DNA from: Paraburkholderia antibiotica
GTDB taxonomy: Bacteria; Pseudomonadota; Gammaproteobacteria; Burkholderiales; Burkholderiaceae
Length of the DNA stretch: 64,000 bases
Direction: 5' to 3'
Assembly: GCF_012927125.1 (NCBI RefSeq)
Contig: NZ_JABBFZ010000011.1
Coordinates: 1-64,000 of the forward strand
The translations under genes were made by a program, and so were the position numbers. Numbering within the stretch: position 1 is the stretch's first letter; every line of letters starts with the position of its first letter. Below are positions 54,608 through 63,459 of the stretch, piece by piece. A model generated the notes under the pieces. That model did no database searches and was not told where the DNA came from. It saw nothing but the letters and a program-made list of their open reading frames with translations.

Positions 54608-56872
54608 CTAGTCCACCTGCCACCAGCGCGGCAACAAGCGCCGCACCTCGGACCGCCGATAACGGTCGTCGATCAGATGCACGACGCCGCGATCGTCTTC
54701 GGTGCGGATCACCCGGCCCGCCGCCTGCACGACTTTCTGCAAGCCCGGGTACAGGTACGTGTAGTCGTAGCCGTTGCCGAAGCGCGCGTCGAGCGTGCGG
54801 CGCATCTGCTCGTTGATGTCGTTGACCTGCGGCAGCCCGAGCGTCGCGATGAACGCGCCGATCAGTTGCTGCCCGGTCAGATCGACGCCCTCCGAAAACG
54901 CGCCGCCCAGCACCGCGAAACCGATCCCCTGCCGCATGGTTCTGAAACGCGCGAGAAACGCATCGCGCGCGGCTTCGTCCATGCCCGGCTCCTGCGTCCA
55001 CACCGGCAAGTCCGGATGCCGCTCGCGCAGCAGCGCGACCACCTGCTGCAGATAATCGAAACTGCTCAGGAACCCCAGGTAGTTGCCGGGCTGCGTGTCG
55101 TACTGCCGCGCGATCAACTCGACGATCGGTGCGAGCGAACGCTCGCGGTCGCGCCAGCGCGTCGAGACATGAGCGGCGACGCGCACCTGCAATTGCTCCG
55201 CGCGAAACGGTCCGTCGACGTCGAGCCACCGCGTGTCGTCGGCGAGACCGAGCGTGTCGCGATAGAAATGCCGGGGATTGAACGTGCCGGAGAACATCAC
55301 CGTGGTGCGCGCGGCCGCATAGCGCGGCGCGAGGAACGGCGCCGGGATCACGTTGCGCACGCAGAGTGTTGCGCTGGTTTTGTCGCGCGGCGCGTAACGG
55401 TCGGTGCTCAGGGTGATGTCGAACAGCGAGTGTTCGCCGAACTGCTCGGCAAGCGCGACGAAATGCATCGCGTCGAAGAAGAAGCGCAGCGCGTGTTCGT
55501 CGATCGACAGCGGCGCGTCGGCCAGTTGATCCGTGACCGCGCCGATCAGATTCTGCGCGGCCGACAGCAGCTTGCCCGGCACCTCCGTCAGCACCTGATA
55601 GCGTGCCGTCTGCGCGCGCTTGAGTGCGTTCCATTCGCGCTGCAGGCGTTCGAGCGGCTTGCGCAGCGTCGCCGGCGCACTCTTGCGCGCGAGCCTGAAC
55701 GCGGTTTGATCGAGCGACGCGCTGTACATGCGCCGCGCGCGTTCGAGCAGGTTGTGCGCTTCGTCGACCAGCACGCCGACGCGCCACTGATTGATCTGCG
55801 TGAGCGCGTACAGCATCGCGCTGCCGTCGTAGTAGTAGTTGTAATCGCCGACCACCACGTCGGCCCAGCGCGCCAACTCCTGCGCCAGATAGTACGGACA
55901 GACCTCGTGCGCGAGCGCCGCCTCGCGCACCGCCGCGCGATCGAGCCGCGAGGTCGCCAACGCGCTCGCGCGCGCCGCGTCGAGACGGTCGTAAAAGCCG
56001 CGCGCAAGCGGACAGGACTCGCCGTTGCAGGCCTTGTCGGGATGCTCGCAGGCTTTGTCGCGCGCGACCAGCTCCAGCGTTCTGAGTGGCAACGACGTCG
56101 TGCTACGGTGCAGCGTGTCGATCGCGTCGAGCGCGAGCGCGCGGCCCGGCGTCTTCGCGGTCAGAAAGAACACCCGGTCGAGACGATCTTCGCCGCACGC
56201 CTTCAGCAACGGGAAAATCGTCGCGACGGTTTTGCCGATGCCGGTGGGCGCCTGCGCCATCAGCGGCGTGCCATCGCGCGCCGCGCGATAGACCGCCACC
56301 GCGAGTTCGCGCTGCCCACGCCGGAACTGTCCATGCGGAAACGACAATGCGGCTAGCGCCGCGTTGCGCGCGGCGCGATGCGCGTCTTCCTGCACCGCCC
56401 AATCGAGAAACCGTTCGCACTGTTCGACGAAAAAGATTTCGAGCTCGCGCGCGTCGTGCTGCTGCGTCAGCACCGTTTCCTTCTGACTGCCGATATCGAA
56501 GTACACGAGCGCGACCGTCAGTTCGGCGAGCCCGCGCGCACGGCACAGCAGATGTCCATACACGAGCGCCTGCGCCCAATGCAGCGCCCGATGGTTCGCC
56601 GGCATGCGCGCGAGGTCGCCGCGATACGTCTTCACTTCTTCGAGCCGGTTCGCAATCGGATCGTAGCCATCCGCGCGGCCGCGCACCGTCAGACTGCGAT
56701 GCGTGCCGCTCAGCGCAAGCTCGGTTTCATAGCCGCTCGCGCGTCGGCCGGCCACCATCTGATGACCGGCGATGCCCTCGAGCGACGTCGGCGCGGGCGT
56801 AAAGCGCAGATCGAGATCGCCGCGCCGCGCGGTGAATTCGCACATCGCGCGCACCGCTACTACATAGCTCAT
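54608..56872 (-). CDS. PD-(D/E)XK nuclease - XPD/DinG-like Fe-S helicase fusion
   Basis: A 754-residue protein. The first ~160 residues carry RecB/Cas4-type motifs: Asp68 in GRADGYDP, Glu79 and Lys81 in LEEVKTY, and Q101-A-L-V-Y105. The superfamily-2 helicase follows with Walker A (APTGIGKT, ending at 215), DEAH at 371-374 and motif VI in QAAGRVIRTEDD. Four cysteines at about 276, 283, 288 and 326 should hold the 4Fe-4S cluster of XPD/DinG helicases. It unwinds DNA 5' to 3' in related proteins. Its ATG overlaps the stop of the FAN1-like gene (ATGA), so the two are coupled. Confidence 0.87.
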   Translation of the reverse strand: MSYVVAVRAMCEFTARRGDLDLRFTPAPTSLEGIAGHQMVAGRRASGYETELALSGTHRSLTVRGRADGYDPIANRLEEVKTYRGDLARMPANHRALHWAQALVYGHLLCRARGLAELTVALVYFDIGSQKETVLTQQHDARELEIFFVEQCERFLDWAVQEDAHRAARNAALAALSFPHGQFRRGQRELAVAVYRAARDGTPLMAQAPTGIGKTVATIFPLLKACGEDRLDRVFFLTAKTPGRALALDAIDTLHRSTTSLPLRTLELVARDKACEHPDKACNGESCPLARGFYDRLDAARASALATSRLDRAAVREAALAHEVCPYYLAQELARWADVVVGDYNYYYDGSAMLYALTQINQWRVGVLVDEAHNLLERARRMYSASLDQTAFRLARKSAPATLRKPLERLQREWNALKRAQTARYQVLTEVPGKLLSAAQNLIGAVTDQLADAPLSIDEHALRFFFDAMHFVALAEQFGEHSLFDITLSTDRYAPRDKTSATLCVRNVIPAPFLAPRYAAARTTVMFSGTFNPRHFYRDTLGLADDTRWLDVDGPFRAEQLQVRVAAHVSTRWRDRERSLAPIVELIARQYDTQPGNYLGFLSSFDYLQQVVALLRERHPDLPVWTQEPGMDEAARDAFLARFRTMRQGIGFAVLGGAFSEGVDLTGQQLIGAFIATLGLPQVNDINEQMRRTLDARFGNGYDYTYLYPGLQKVVQAAGRVIRTEDDRGVVHLIDDRYRRSEVRRLLPRWWQVD

Positions 56873-58689
56873 GCGGTACGCTCCGTTTCGGCGGACGTAT
56901 CGAGGTGTACGTCGACATCTGTGTCTGGATTCGCTTCGGTTTCCTGATCATGTCCGGCCCAGCGCACATCGACCACCCGTACCGGCATCCCATGCTGCGC
57001 GCAGTACGAAAGCCAGCGGATCTGGTTGTCCTGCAGGCGATCGCCCGGACCTTTCACCTCGATCAATTCATAGCGACGCTCGGCCGGCCAGAAGCGGATC
57101 AGGTCGGGCAAGCCCGAACGGTTGCCGCGAATGTCGCGCAACAGGCGCTCGAACCAGAGCTTCAGATGCGCGGCAGGCAGACAGTCGAGCGCGAGCGCGA
57201 CGAGTTCCGGGCTCAGCAGTCCCCAGAACACGAACGGCGACTGCATGCCGGCCTTGTCACGCAGATGCCGCAGAATCGTCTCGCGATAGACGCCGCTATC
57301 GAGTTGCGCGAGACAGACGGCGAACTGCGCGGCGCGGCGCGCATGAAAATCCGGCGCATGCAGATCGGCCGGTCCGCGCTGGAACGGATGGAAAAACGCG
57401 CCGGGCAGCGCCGCGAACACGGGCTCCCAGCACAGCAGCCCGAACAGCGAATTGATCAGCGCATTCTCGACGTAATGCACGGGCGCCGTCTCGCTGCCGA
57501 GATAATCGCGCACCACGTATTCGACGGCGAGCGGCGCGTCGGGCTTCGGCAGCACCAGCGTGCTGCGCTGGACCGGCCGCGCGGCTACCGCCCGCGCTAC
57601 CGGCTCGCCGCATTTGCGCCGCAAGCGCGGCAACATCCGCGCAACCCGTTGCGCCTCCTCCTCGCTCTCTGGCGTGGCGGCTGCCTGCGCCGCGAGCGCG
57701 AACGCGTCGTCGCAACGTTCGCTACGTTCGAGTACGCGTATGCGCCGATGCCGCGCACCGGGCCACGCACACGCTTCGTAGACCGCGAGCGCCGTACTCC
57801 ATTGCTGACGGCGCTCGCAATCCTGGCCGATACCGAACAGCAGCTTCGCGCGACGCGTTTCGAGCCACGGGTTCGCGGTGTCGATCGCGCGAACGGTGGC
57901 GATCAGTTCGTGCAGCGCGGACGCATCGTCGTCGCGAGGTAGCCAGTCGAGCGCTTCGCGGCACGCGTGCAGCGCGAGATACACATCGACGTCCACGCGT
58001 TGCTGGAACGCGCGTGACGACGGCTCGAACGCGACCTTCTCATACTGGAACACGCCGAGATCGGCGAGCACGAACTCCGACCAGTCCTGCTGCAGGTTGC
58101 CGAAGAACATCAGCCGCAGACGCTCGCAAAGCGGTGCAATCGCGACGTGCAGTACGTGGTCGGTCGTGGCCGAATGCCATTGGGCGAGCGAGCGCGGCGC
58201 GCATGCGGTTTTGTCGTCGCTTCCGCTTTCGTTTTCGCTTTCATGCAACGCCCGTAGCGTCGCCAGCAACTCCGGCTTACGTAATGCCTTCGCGCCGGCG
58301 ATTCGCGCGATGTCGGCGGCGAAGATCTCCAGCAATTGCGCGCGGGTGCTGAGCGCGAACAGTTCGTCGAGGGAAAGTAGCGGCCCGGTGTCGATCCAGC
58401 CGTACGACGCCAGCGGCAGCGCGGCCTGCAACGGACAACCTATTTCATCGTAGACGAGACGGCTCGCACGAAACAGCGTGCCCTGACGCATCAGCATGCG
58501 CACCAGCAGCGCGCGCGAGGCCTGCGGCAAAGCCGCGAAACGCGTCAGAAATGCGAGCTCCTGGTCGTCGAGCAGATCGTCGTAACGCGCGGCGAGCCAT
58601 TCAAGCGCGCGCTCGAAATTGGCCAGATAGTAAGGGACGTCAGAGCGAGGGACGTCAGAGCGGAACGCTGGGCGAGCATCGGTTGCCAC
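56869..58689 (-). CDS. FAN1-like nuclease with C-terminal VRR-NUC domain
   Basis: About 606 residues from a GTG at 58689. The N-terminal region PYYLANFERALEWLAARYDDLL and the middle TPR-like helices match bacterial FAN1; the C-terminal VRR-NUC domain has the catalytic Asp529 in GLPDLI and Glu544/Lys546 in ELIEVKG. FAN1 cuts 5' flaps and unhooks DNA interstrand crosslinks. The start is uncertain: the frame is open upstream, but those codons would cover a LexA box; the proposed GTG has only a weak ribosome binding site. It is followed by the overlapping helicase gene. Confidence 0.87.
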   Translation of the reverse strand: MATDARPAFRSDVPRSDVPYYLANFERALEWLAARYDDLLDDQELAFLTRFAALPQASRALLVRMLMRQGTLFRASRLVYDEIGCPLQAALPLASYGWIDTGPLLSLDELFALSTRAQLLEIFAADIARIAGAKALRKPELLATLRALHESENESGSDDKTACAPRSLAQWHSATTDHVLHVAIAPLCERLRLMFFGNLQQDWSEFVLADLGVFQYEKVAFEPSSRAFQQRVDVDVYLALHACREALDWLPRDDDASALHELIATVRAIDTANPWLETRRAKLLFGIGQDCERRQQWSTALAVYEACAWPGARHRRIRVLERSERCDDAFALAAQAAATPESEEEAQRVARMLPRLRRKCGEPVARAVAARPVQRSTLVLPKPDAPLAVEYVVRDYLGSETAPVHYVENALINSLFGLLCWEPVFAALPGAFFHPFQRGPADLHAPDFHARRAAQFAVCLAQLDSGVYRETILRHLRDKAGMQSPFVFWGLLSPELVALALDCLPAAHLKLWFERLLRDIRGNRSGLPDLIRFWPAERRYELIEVKGPGDRLQDNQIRWLSYCAQHGMPVRVVDVRWAGHDQETEANPDTDVDVHLDTSAETERTA

Positions 58690-58704
58690 GGGCTTTTGCA
58701 GGAC

Positions 58705-58720
58705 CTGTATGTTTATACAG
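58705..58720 (-). promoter_or_regulatory. LexA (SOS) box of the FAN1-helicase operon
   Basis: CTGTATGTTTATACAG fits the proteobacterial LexA consensus CTGT-N8-ACAG perfectly with an AT-rich core. It is centred about 25 bp before the proposed FAN1 start, the usual place for SOS repression. Confidence 0.88.
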
Positions 58721-58915
58721 TGATGATAGCAAAGTCCGGCGCGGCGACCGACGGTGCGGCTATCGCAGCAACGCGCCGCCATGGCGCGCTGCCGCTATTG
58801 GTATTGCCGTCTGGTCATCGTGAGATCGCGCAGAGTGGCGAGCGCGGTGTGAGCGAACAGAAAGTCCGTTGCGGTTTTCATCGAAGGGAGTCTCTGCGCT
58901 GGGAAGAACGCCCGC

Positions 58916-59614
58916 TCACTGCCAGACGAATACCTGCGGGTAGTGATCGGAGCCGCTCGGCGCACGCGTTTCCTGCCGATAGACGAAGTTGTCGGCATTG
59001 GTGATTGCGTAGTCGAGAATGCCGCCGCTTTCCTGCGTCGCGCGCGTGCCGCGTTTGATGCGACCGGCCGGCGGCCCGTCGAAATCGATCGCGGTCGGAT
59101 CGGCATTGAAGTCGCCGACGCAGGCCCACGTGCCGCCCAACGCAGAGATCTGCGCGATCTGCGCGTTATTCCATGCGCAGGTATCGGTTAGCGTGACCGT
59201 GCCGAATACCGGCGGACTGTGAATCGAATAGATCGTGATCGGCGTACCCGAATCCGGATTCGCAACCGTCAACCACGGCAGCGAACGCGGATTATTCGGT
59301 GCAAAACCATTGGCCACGGCCGGCGCCATGATCCCGCTCGCACTAATGCCGATATTGCTGAGCACCGCGAGACTGCCCTGCCCCCACACATTTTCCCAAT
59401 ACACGCATTCCATGAATCCATAGCCCAGAACCAGATTACCGGTATAACCGATAATCGAACCATCGCCGCCCATGATCGGCGCACGGCCTTGCAAATGCTC
59501 GGCCAGCGATCCGCATTCCTGCAGGCAGATAATATTGGCACCGGTCGATTGCGCGACCTGATTGATCGACGGCACATTGACTGCGCCCCGCATATTCCAC
59601 GTAGCAATGATCAT
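58916..59614 (-). CDS. CdtB-like DNase (exonuclease-endonuclease-phosphatase fold)
   Basis: A 232-residue protein; the start MIIATWNMRG is set by AGGAGG upstream, though the frame extends. Motifs and catalytic residues of cytolethal distending toxin B are all there: ATWNMRG, Glu33 in CLQECGS, His132 in YSIHSPP, Asp168/Asn170 in VGDFNADP, Asp201 in GGILDYAI, and Asp223-His224 in SDHYPQVF. CdtB is a DNase I-like genotoxin or phosphatase. No signal peptide, CdtA, CdtC or pertussis-like subunit is present, so export must be by other means if it occurs. It is divergent from a Crp/Fnr gene and next to an R-body locus. Confidence 0.82.
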   Translation of the reverse strand: MIIATWNMRGAVNVPSINQVAQSTGANIICLQECGSLAEHLQGRAPIMGGDGSIIGYTGNLVLGYGFMECVYWENVWGQGSLAVLSNIGISASGIMAPAVANGFAPNNPRSLPWLTVANPDSGTPITIYSIHSPPVFGTVTLTDTCAWNNAQIAQISALGGTWACVGDFNADPTAIDFDGPPAGRIKRGTRATQESGGILDYAITNADNFVYRQETRAPSGSDHYPQVFVWQ

Positions 59615-59948
59615 CTTCTCCCTCCTGTGACGGACACGAAAGCGCCGTTTCTCGCGGGCATGCAAGCCGGCAAGCTTCATGAACGACTCAGGACGCGCGC
59701 TGTGAACGTAATCCGCGGAAAGAAAAATGCTTTGCCATTCGTAATCCACTTGTCAGAAAACCCGCCATAGCGGATAAAAATTAATTCCCATCGAATTTTT
59801 TACCAATGCAGATCGAATAAAAATAAGTTTGTGAAACGCTATTACGTCGAATAAATATTTCAATGAAAAATGCATGACCGCTTCATGCGAATAGGACCTT
59901 CGACTCGTATGATGAATAGTTCACAGAACGTCGCTTCGAACGTTCAAC
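59615..59948. other. AT-rich divergent promoter region, cdtB-like / crp
   Basis: 334 bp, far more AT-rich than the window average from about 59765 to 59870. No gene is supported. It contains an inverted repeat at 59872-59888 and presumably both promoters. Confidence 0.55.
59872..59888. promoter_or_regulatory. Inverted repeat, candidate operator
   Basis: GCATGA and TCATGC are perfect arms around CCGCT, about 60 bp before the Crp/Fnr start. The 6-5-6 form suits a dimeric regulator; it is not the classical Crp or Fnr consensus. Confidence 0.4.
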
Positions 59949-60725
59949 GTGTTTCGCGAGAAGAAAACGACGGGGGGCAAATTGGAATCACACCGCACTG
60001 CAAAAGCCACAACAGATGAAACCCTGGCGCTCGCGACTCGTCATGCCGTGCTGCAACGCTCGAGACTCTTTCGCGACATGCCCGAGTCGCTGATTCACCA
60101 TGTGGCGACGCACGTCGTCGAACGACGTCTGCGCGACGGCGAAGCGCTTTTCCTGAAGCACGATCCCGACGATTTCGTCGCGCTGGTGGTGGTCGGCCGC
60201 ATGTACACGTGGCTGTACGGGCCCGACGGACGCGAGCTGATTATCGACAGCGCAGAGCCCGGCGAAGTAGTCGGCGAAACCGCACTGGTCGAGCCGAACC
60301 GGCGCGAGGCAGCGGCCTTCGCCTGCGGGCCGACGCGGCTTCTTCTGCTGTCGCGCAGCCATTTTCCGCAACTCACGAACGAACCGGTGTTTATCCAGCG
60401 GCTGCTCATGCTTCTGTGCGACAAGGTCCGCAAAGCAGCCGCGTTTATCGAATCGGCCTGTCTGCACCGGCTCGAATCGCGTCTCGCGCGCTATCTGGTC
60501 ACGGCCGTCGATCGCTACGGTCGCCCGGAATTCGGCGGTGTCGTCGTGCCGTTGCCGCCGAGTCAAAGCAACCTCGCGGCGATGATCAATGCCAGCCGGC
60601 CGAAACTCAACGCGCAATTGCAGACGTGGCGCCGCAACGGGCTCGTCAGCTGGACGCGCGATTCGCTACTGATTGCCGATGTCGAGCAACTGCGTTCGGT
60701 CGCGCTGATTCCCGCCGGACGGTAA
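59949..60725 (+). CDS. Crp/Fnr-family regulator
   Basis: A 258-residue protein from a GTG at 59949; a TTG at 59982 with a GGGGGG run upstream is a good alternative. The cyclic-nucleotide-like beta-barrel covers about 35-150 (RLRDGEALFLKHDPDD, GEVVGETALVEPN) and the winged HTH about 175-235 (LPPSQSNLAAMINASRPKLNAQLQTW). No Fnr-type N-terminal cysteine cluster is seen, so oxygen sensing by Fe-S is unlikely. It sits between the CdtB-like gene and the R-body cluster; a Crp/Fnr regulator (RebR) is, as I recall, an activator of the reb operon in Azorhizobium. Confidence 0.85.
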   Translation: MFREKKTTGGKLESHRTAKATTDETLALATRHAVLQRSRLFRDMPESLIHHVATHVVERRLRDGEALFLKHDPDDFVALVVVGRMYTWLYGPDGRELIIDSAEPGEVVGETALVEPNRREAAAFACGPTRLLLLSRSHFPQLTNEPVFIQRLLMLLCDKVRKAAAFIESACLHRLESRLARYLVTAVDRYGRPEFGGVVVPLPPSQSNLAAMINASRPKLNAQLQTWRRNGLVSWTRDSLLIADVEQLRSVALIPAGR

Positions 60726-60959
60726 CGCCGCTATTGGGCGTAGCCGCGCGATATGAATTGGCTGCCGCGCGCGGCACGCTTTAGCAACTCGACTTCACGT
60801 GTATTACGCGTAATTGAAGCTGAAGCGCACTTCAGGTATGGAAGGCACTTCAGACAAAGCAGCGTTTGTACACGACGCAAGCCGTGCGCAAACGCTGCCA
60901 ACTCCTGACGCCTGCTTTTCTGCCGTTTGCCGGCCGTTTGTATACCGTTCCCGCGCGCG

Positions 60960-61298
60960 TCAGATCGCGCTGGTCGGCGGACGCAATGCGTTCAGCACCG
61001 TGAGCAGGCTGGTCAGATTGTCCGAGACGCCGGTTTGCGCGACCTTTTCGGTGGCGCCCGCGGCGGCCGTCGTGTCGAGCGTGTAGACCTGCATCACGCC
61101 CTGGTTCGCAGCGGCTTGCGACAGCGTGTTCTGCTGTTGCTGCGCGGACACCGAGTTCTCGAACAGGATGCCGGTGGAGTGCGCCATCGTCTGATACAGC
61201 GAACCCATCGCCATTGCCGGCGCTTCGGCGACGACCTTGACGTTCGATTGCGTCACCGCATCGGTGATCTGGCTATTGACTGAAGTGGGAAATGCCAT
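60960..61298 (-). CDS. RebB-family R-body protein, copy 1
   Basis: A 112-residue protein; the second ATG of ATGGCAATGGCA is chosen because GAGGAG is too close to the first. The N-terminal part FPTSVNSQITDAVTQSNVKV and PAMAMGSLYQ are the RebB signature, followed by an Ala/Gln-rich helix (SVSAQQQQNTLSQAAANQGVM). RebB proteins are structural subunits of R-bodies, cytoplasmic protein ribbons that uncoil on acidification. It is about nine-tenths alike in protein to copy 2 (61396-61728), apart from the C-terminus, indicating tandem duplication. Confidence 0.9.
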   Translation of the reverse strand: MAFPTSVNSQITDAVTQSNVKVVAEAPAMAMGSLYQTMAHSTGILFENSVSAQQQQNTLSQAAANQGVMQVYTLDTTAAAGATEKVAQTGVSDNLTSLLTVLNALRPPTSAI

Positions 61299-61395
61299 TG
61301 CCATGCTCCTCTATCGGATTGAGTTACGTCGGACCGCCGATACCGCGAGGCGTGCCCGTTTGCGTGCTCGGTTGCCTGCCCATTTACGCGCGCGT

Positions 61396-61728
61396 TTAGC
61401 GGCGCAAACCGCCGAACGCGTTGAAAATGGTCAGCAGGCTCGTCAGGTTGTCGGCGACGCCGGTCTGCGCGACCTTTTCCGTCGCGCCGGCGGCGGCCGT
61501 CGTGTCGAGGCTGTAGATCTGCATCACGCCCTGGTTGGTCGCGGCCTGCGTCAGCGTGTTCTGCTGCTGTTGCGCGGACACCGAATTCTCGAACAGAATG
61601 CCGGTCGAGTGCGCCATCGTCTGGTACAGCGAGCCCATCGCCATCGCCGGTGCCTCGCCGACGACCTTCACGTTGGACTGCGTGACTGCATCGGTCACCT
61701 GATCATTGACTGAAGTAGGAAATGCCAT
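61396..61728 (-). CDS. RebB-family R-body protein, copy 2
   Basis: A 110-residue RebB protein with AAGGAG before the ATG. It starts MAFPTSVNDQVTDAVTQSN and keeps all features of copy 1, with a different tail (FNAFGGLRR). The two genes are 97 bp apart on the same strand and probably encode the bulk subunits of the ribbon. Confidence 0.9.
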   Translation of the reverse strand: MAFPTSVNDQVTDAVTQSNVKVVGEAPAMAMGSLYQTMAHSTGILFENSVSAQQQQNTLTQAATNQGVMQIYSLDTTAAAGATEKVAQTGVADNLTSLLTIFNAFGGLRR

Positions 61729-61878
61729 GGTCTGACTCCTTTGCGTGGTGCGTGGCGGTTGCCTCGCGGGTTACATGAACGTCCTGTGGCGGACTCTGTG
61801 AATCGTGTATATGGCGTGTCTGGTGTATCTGTTAGCGGCGGCTGATTCATGCCGAAGCGTGCGTCGCTTCAGCGCATT

Positions 61879-62547
61879 TCAGCGCATCACGGGCGGTGCA
61901 GTGCCTTGTGCGGGCAGCGTTTGCGTCGCGGTGGTGGGCAGCGGCGCGGATGGCACCGACGCTTGAGCCGACGTTTGCTCGGACCGATGGCCCGCTTGCT
62001 GCGCTACCTGCTGTGCTGCCTGGTGCTGGTTGAGCACCGCCGCGAGTTGCCGCTGCAGCGGACCGAAATGCCGCTCGAAACATTGATCGACCTCGCTCTT
62101 GATCAGATTCGCGAGGCGGTCGGCGATTTGCGGTAGCATCATCTGTGCGCTCGGCGGCGCGGCACTGGCAGCAAGGTTCAACGACGACGGTCGCAAGTCG
62201 TTCAGCGAACGTGCCGCCTCGACGACTTTCAGAATCGCCTGTTCCTCGCTCTCGTATGCCTGAAGCGCGTGCGCGGCCGTACCTTGCAGCTTCTGCAGCA
62301 CCTCGCGTATCGCAGTCTCGGAGCGCTGCTTCACTTCGCTGACCGCCTGCGCGGCCTGCTGGCGAACCTTCGCGGCGGGATCGGCGACACTTTGCACGGC
62401 CTGCGCATTTTCCGCCGGCGCGTTCCTGTTCCAGTCACGCTGGAACTGATCCAGTTCGGCGATCTCCGCCGGCGTAAGGCGGCGCTTCAGCCAGTTCTCC
62501 GCAAGCGCCCGCAACGTGGCGGAGACTTCTGCTTCGATATCGCTCAT
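61879..62547 (-). CDS. R-body-cluster hypothetical protein
   Basis: A 222-residue protein with AAGGAA 6 nt before its ATG. It is rich in Ala and Gln and mostly helical: an N-terminal helical bundle (MSDIEAEVSATLRALAENWL), a region of heptads (AVSEVKQRSETAIREVLQKL), and a Pro/Thr-rich tail. It has no membrane segment. I do not know its family. Position inside the reb operon suggests an assembly factor or accessory structural protein. Confidence 0.65.
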   Translation of the reverse strand: MSDIEAEVSATLRALAENWLKRRLTPAEIAELDQFQRDWNRNAPAENAQAVQSVADPAAKVRQQAAQAVSEVKQRSETAIREVLQKLQGTAAHALQAYESEEQAILKVVEAARSLNDLRPSSLNLAASAAPPSAQMMLPQIADRLANLIKSEVDQCFERHFGPLQRQLAAVLNQHQAAQQVAQQAGHRSEQTSAQASVPSAPLPTTATQTLPAQGTAPPVMR

Positions 62548-62618
62548 CAGTATTCCTTGTCAAATTGCCGGCATGCCCGCACTTGCGAATCCGCGCACGG
62601 CATGTCGGAGATTCGCTC

Positions 62619-63413
62619 CTACGACGCCTGGCTGGCTTTTCTGTTGGCGAGCGTCGCGCTGTAGCGTGCAATGCTCTGATCGATCTTGTCGATCGCGAAG
62701 CTCGCCGACTCCGCCTCGATCGCGCCCGCGGCCGCCGCGACCGCCGCCGCGGCAGCCATCAGCAGATCGGTGGCGAGCGCGCCGAGCGCATCTTCCGCCG
62801 CGGCCGGCAGATTTTCCTTCGCGATGTCTTCGGTCATCTTCTTCAGCAGCACCGCCTGACTCGCGAGCGCGAGCTTGCTGACGCCGTCGAAATAGTTCGC
62901 CGCCGATTGCGCGACGAGACCGGACGCCTGGCTGATCATCATGTCGGGCGCCGTCGAAATCTGCGACGCCGCGTAGCTCGCCGTTTCCGCGTTGCTCAAT
63001 TGCACCGCTTGCACGATCTGGCTATTCAATGCGTCGGTCGGCGTAGAGGCGGCGGATTGCTGCGCGAGAGACTGCGCGCGCATCGTCGATAAAGGCGTTT
63101 GCGGCGGCGTGCCTGACGATTGCGGTGCGCTGTCGATCTGCGTCGGCGATGTGGTAGATGCGGTGGCGCCTGGTGCCGCTGCCGTCGTCTCCGAAGTTGA
63201 AGCGCCGGCCTGTGGCGTGGAAGTCGAATCTGAAGCTGAAGCCGAGGTCGATGCGGAAGCAGCCGGCGACGTCGACGTGGCATCACTCGCAGCAGGCGGC
63301 GGTGTCGTCGCCGCTACCCCGGCCGTCGAAGCCGACGCGCTAGCCGACGACGGCACCGCGCTCGCACTCCCGGTCGGTTGAGCCAGCCTGGTGAACATGT
63401 CCCAGAGTGCCAT
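62619..63413 (-). CDS. Large RebB-like protein with low-complexity N-terminus
   Basis: A 264-residue protein, ATG with CAGGAG upstream. Residues ~15-125 are a Ser/Thr/Ala/Pro-rich low-complexity region. From about 128 a RebB-like part begins (DALNSQIVQAVQLSNAETAS), then a helical region with long Ala runs (AAAAAVAAAAGAIEAESASF). The combination suggests a specialised R-body component, for instance an end cap or assembly factor. It lies 46 bp after a small rebB gene. Confidence 0.7.
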   Translation of the reverse strand: MALWDMFTRLAQPTGSASAVPSSASASASTAGVAATTPPPAASDATSTSPAASASTSASASDSTSTPQAGASTSETTAAAPGATASTTSPTQIDSAPQSSGTPPQTPLSTMRAQSLAQQSAASTPTDALNSQIVQAVQLSNAETASYAASQISTAPDMMISQASGLVAQSAANYFDGVSKLALASQAVLLKKMTEDIAKENLPAAAEDALGALATDLLMAAAAAVAAAAGAIEAESASFAIDKIDQSIARYSATLANRKASQAS

Positions 63414-63459
63414 GAACGAACTCTCCTGTCGGATGGCGTGAAATCGGAACTGCCGCGAA

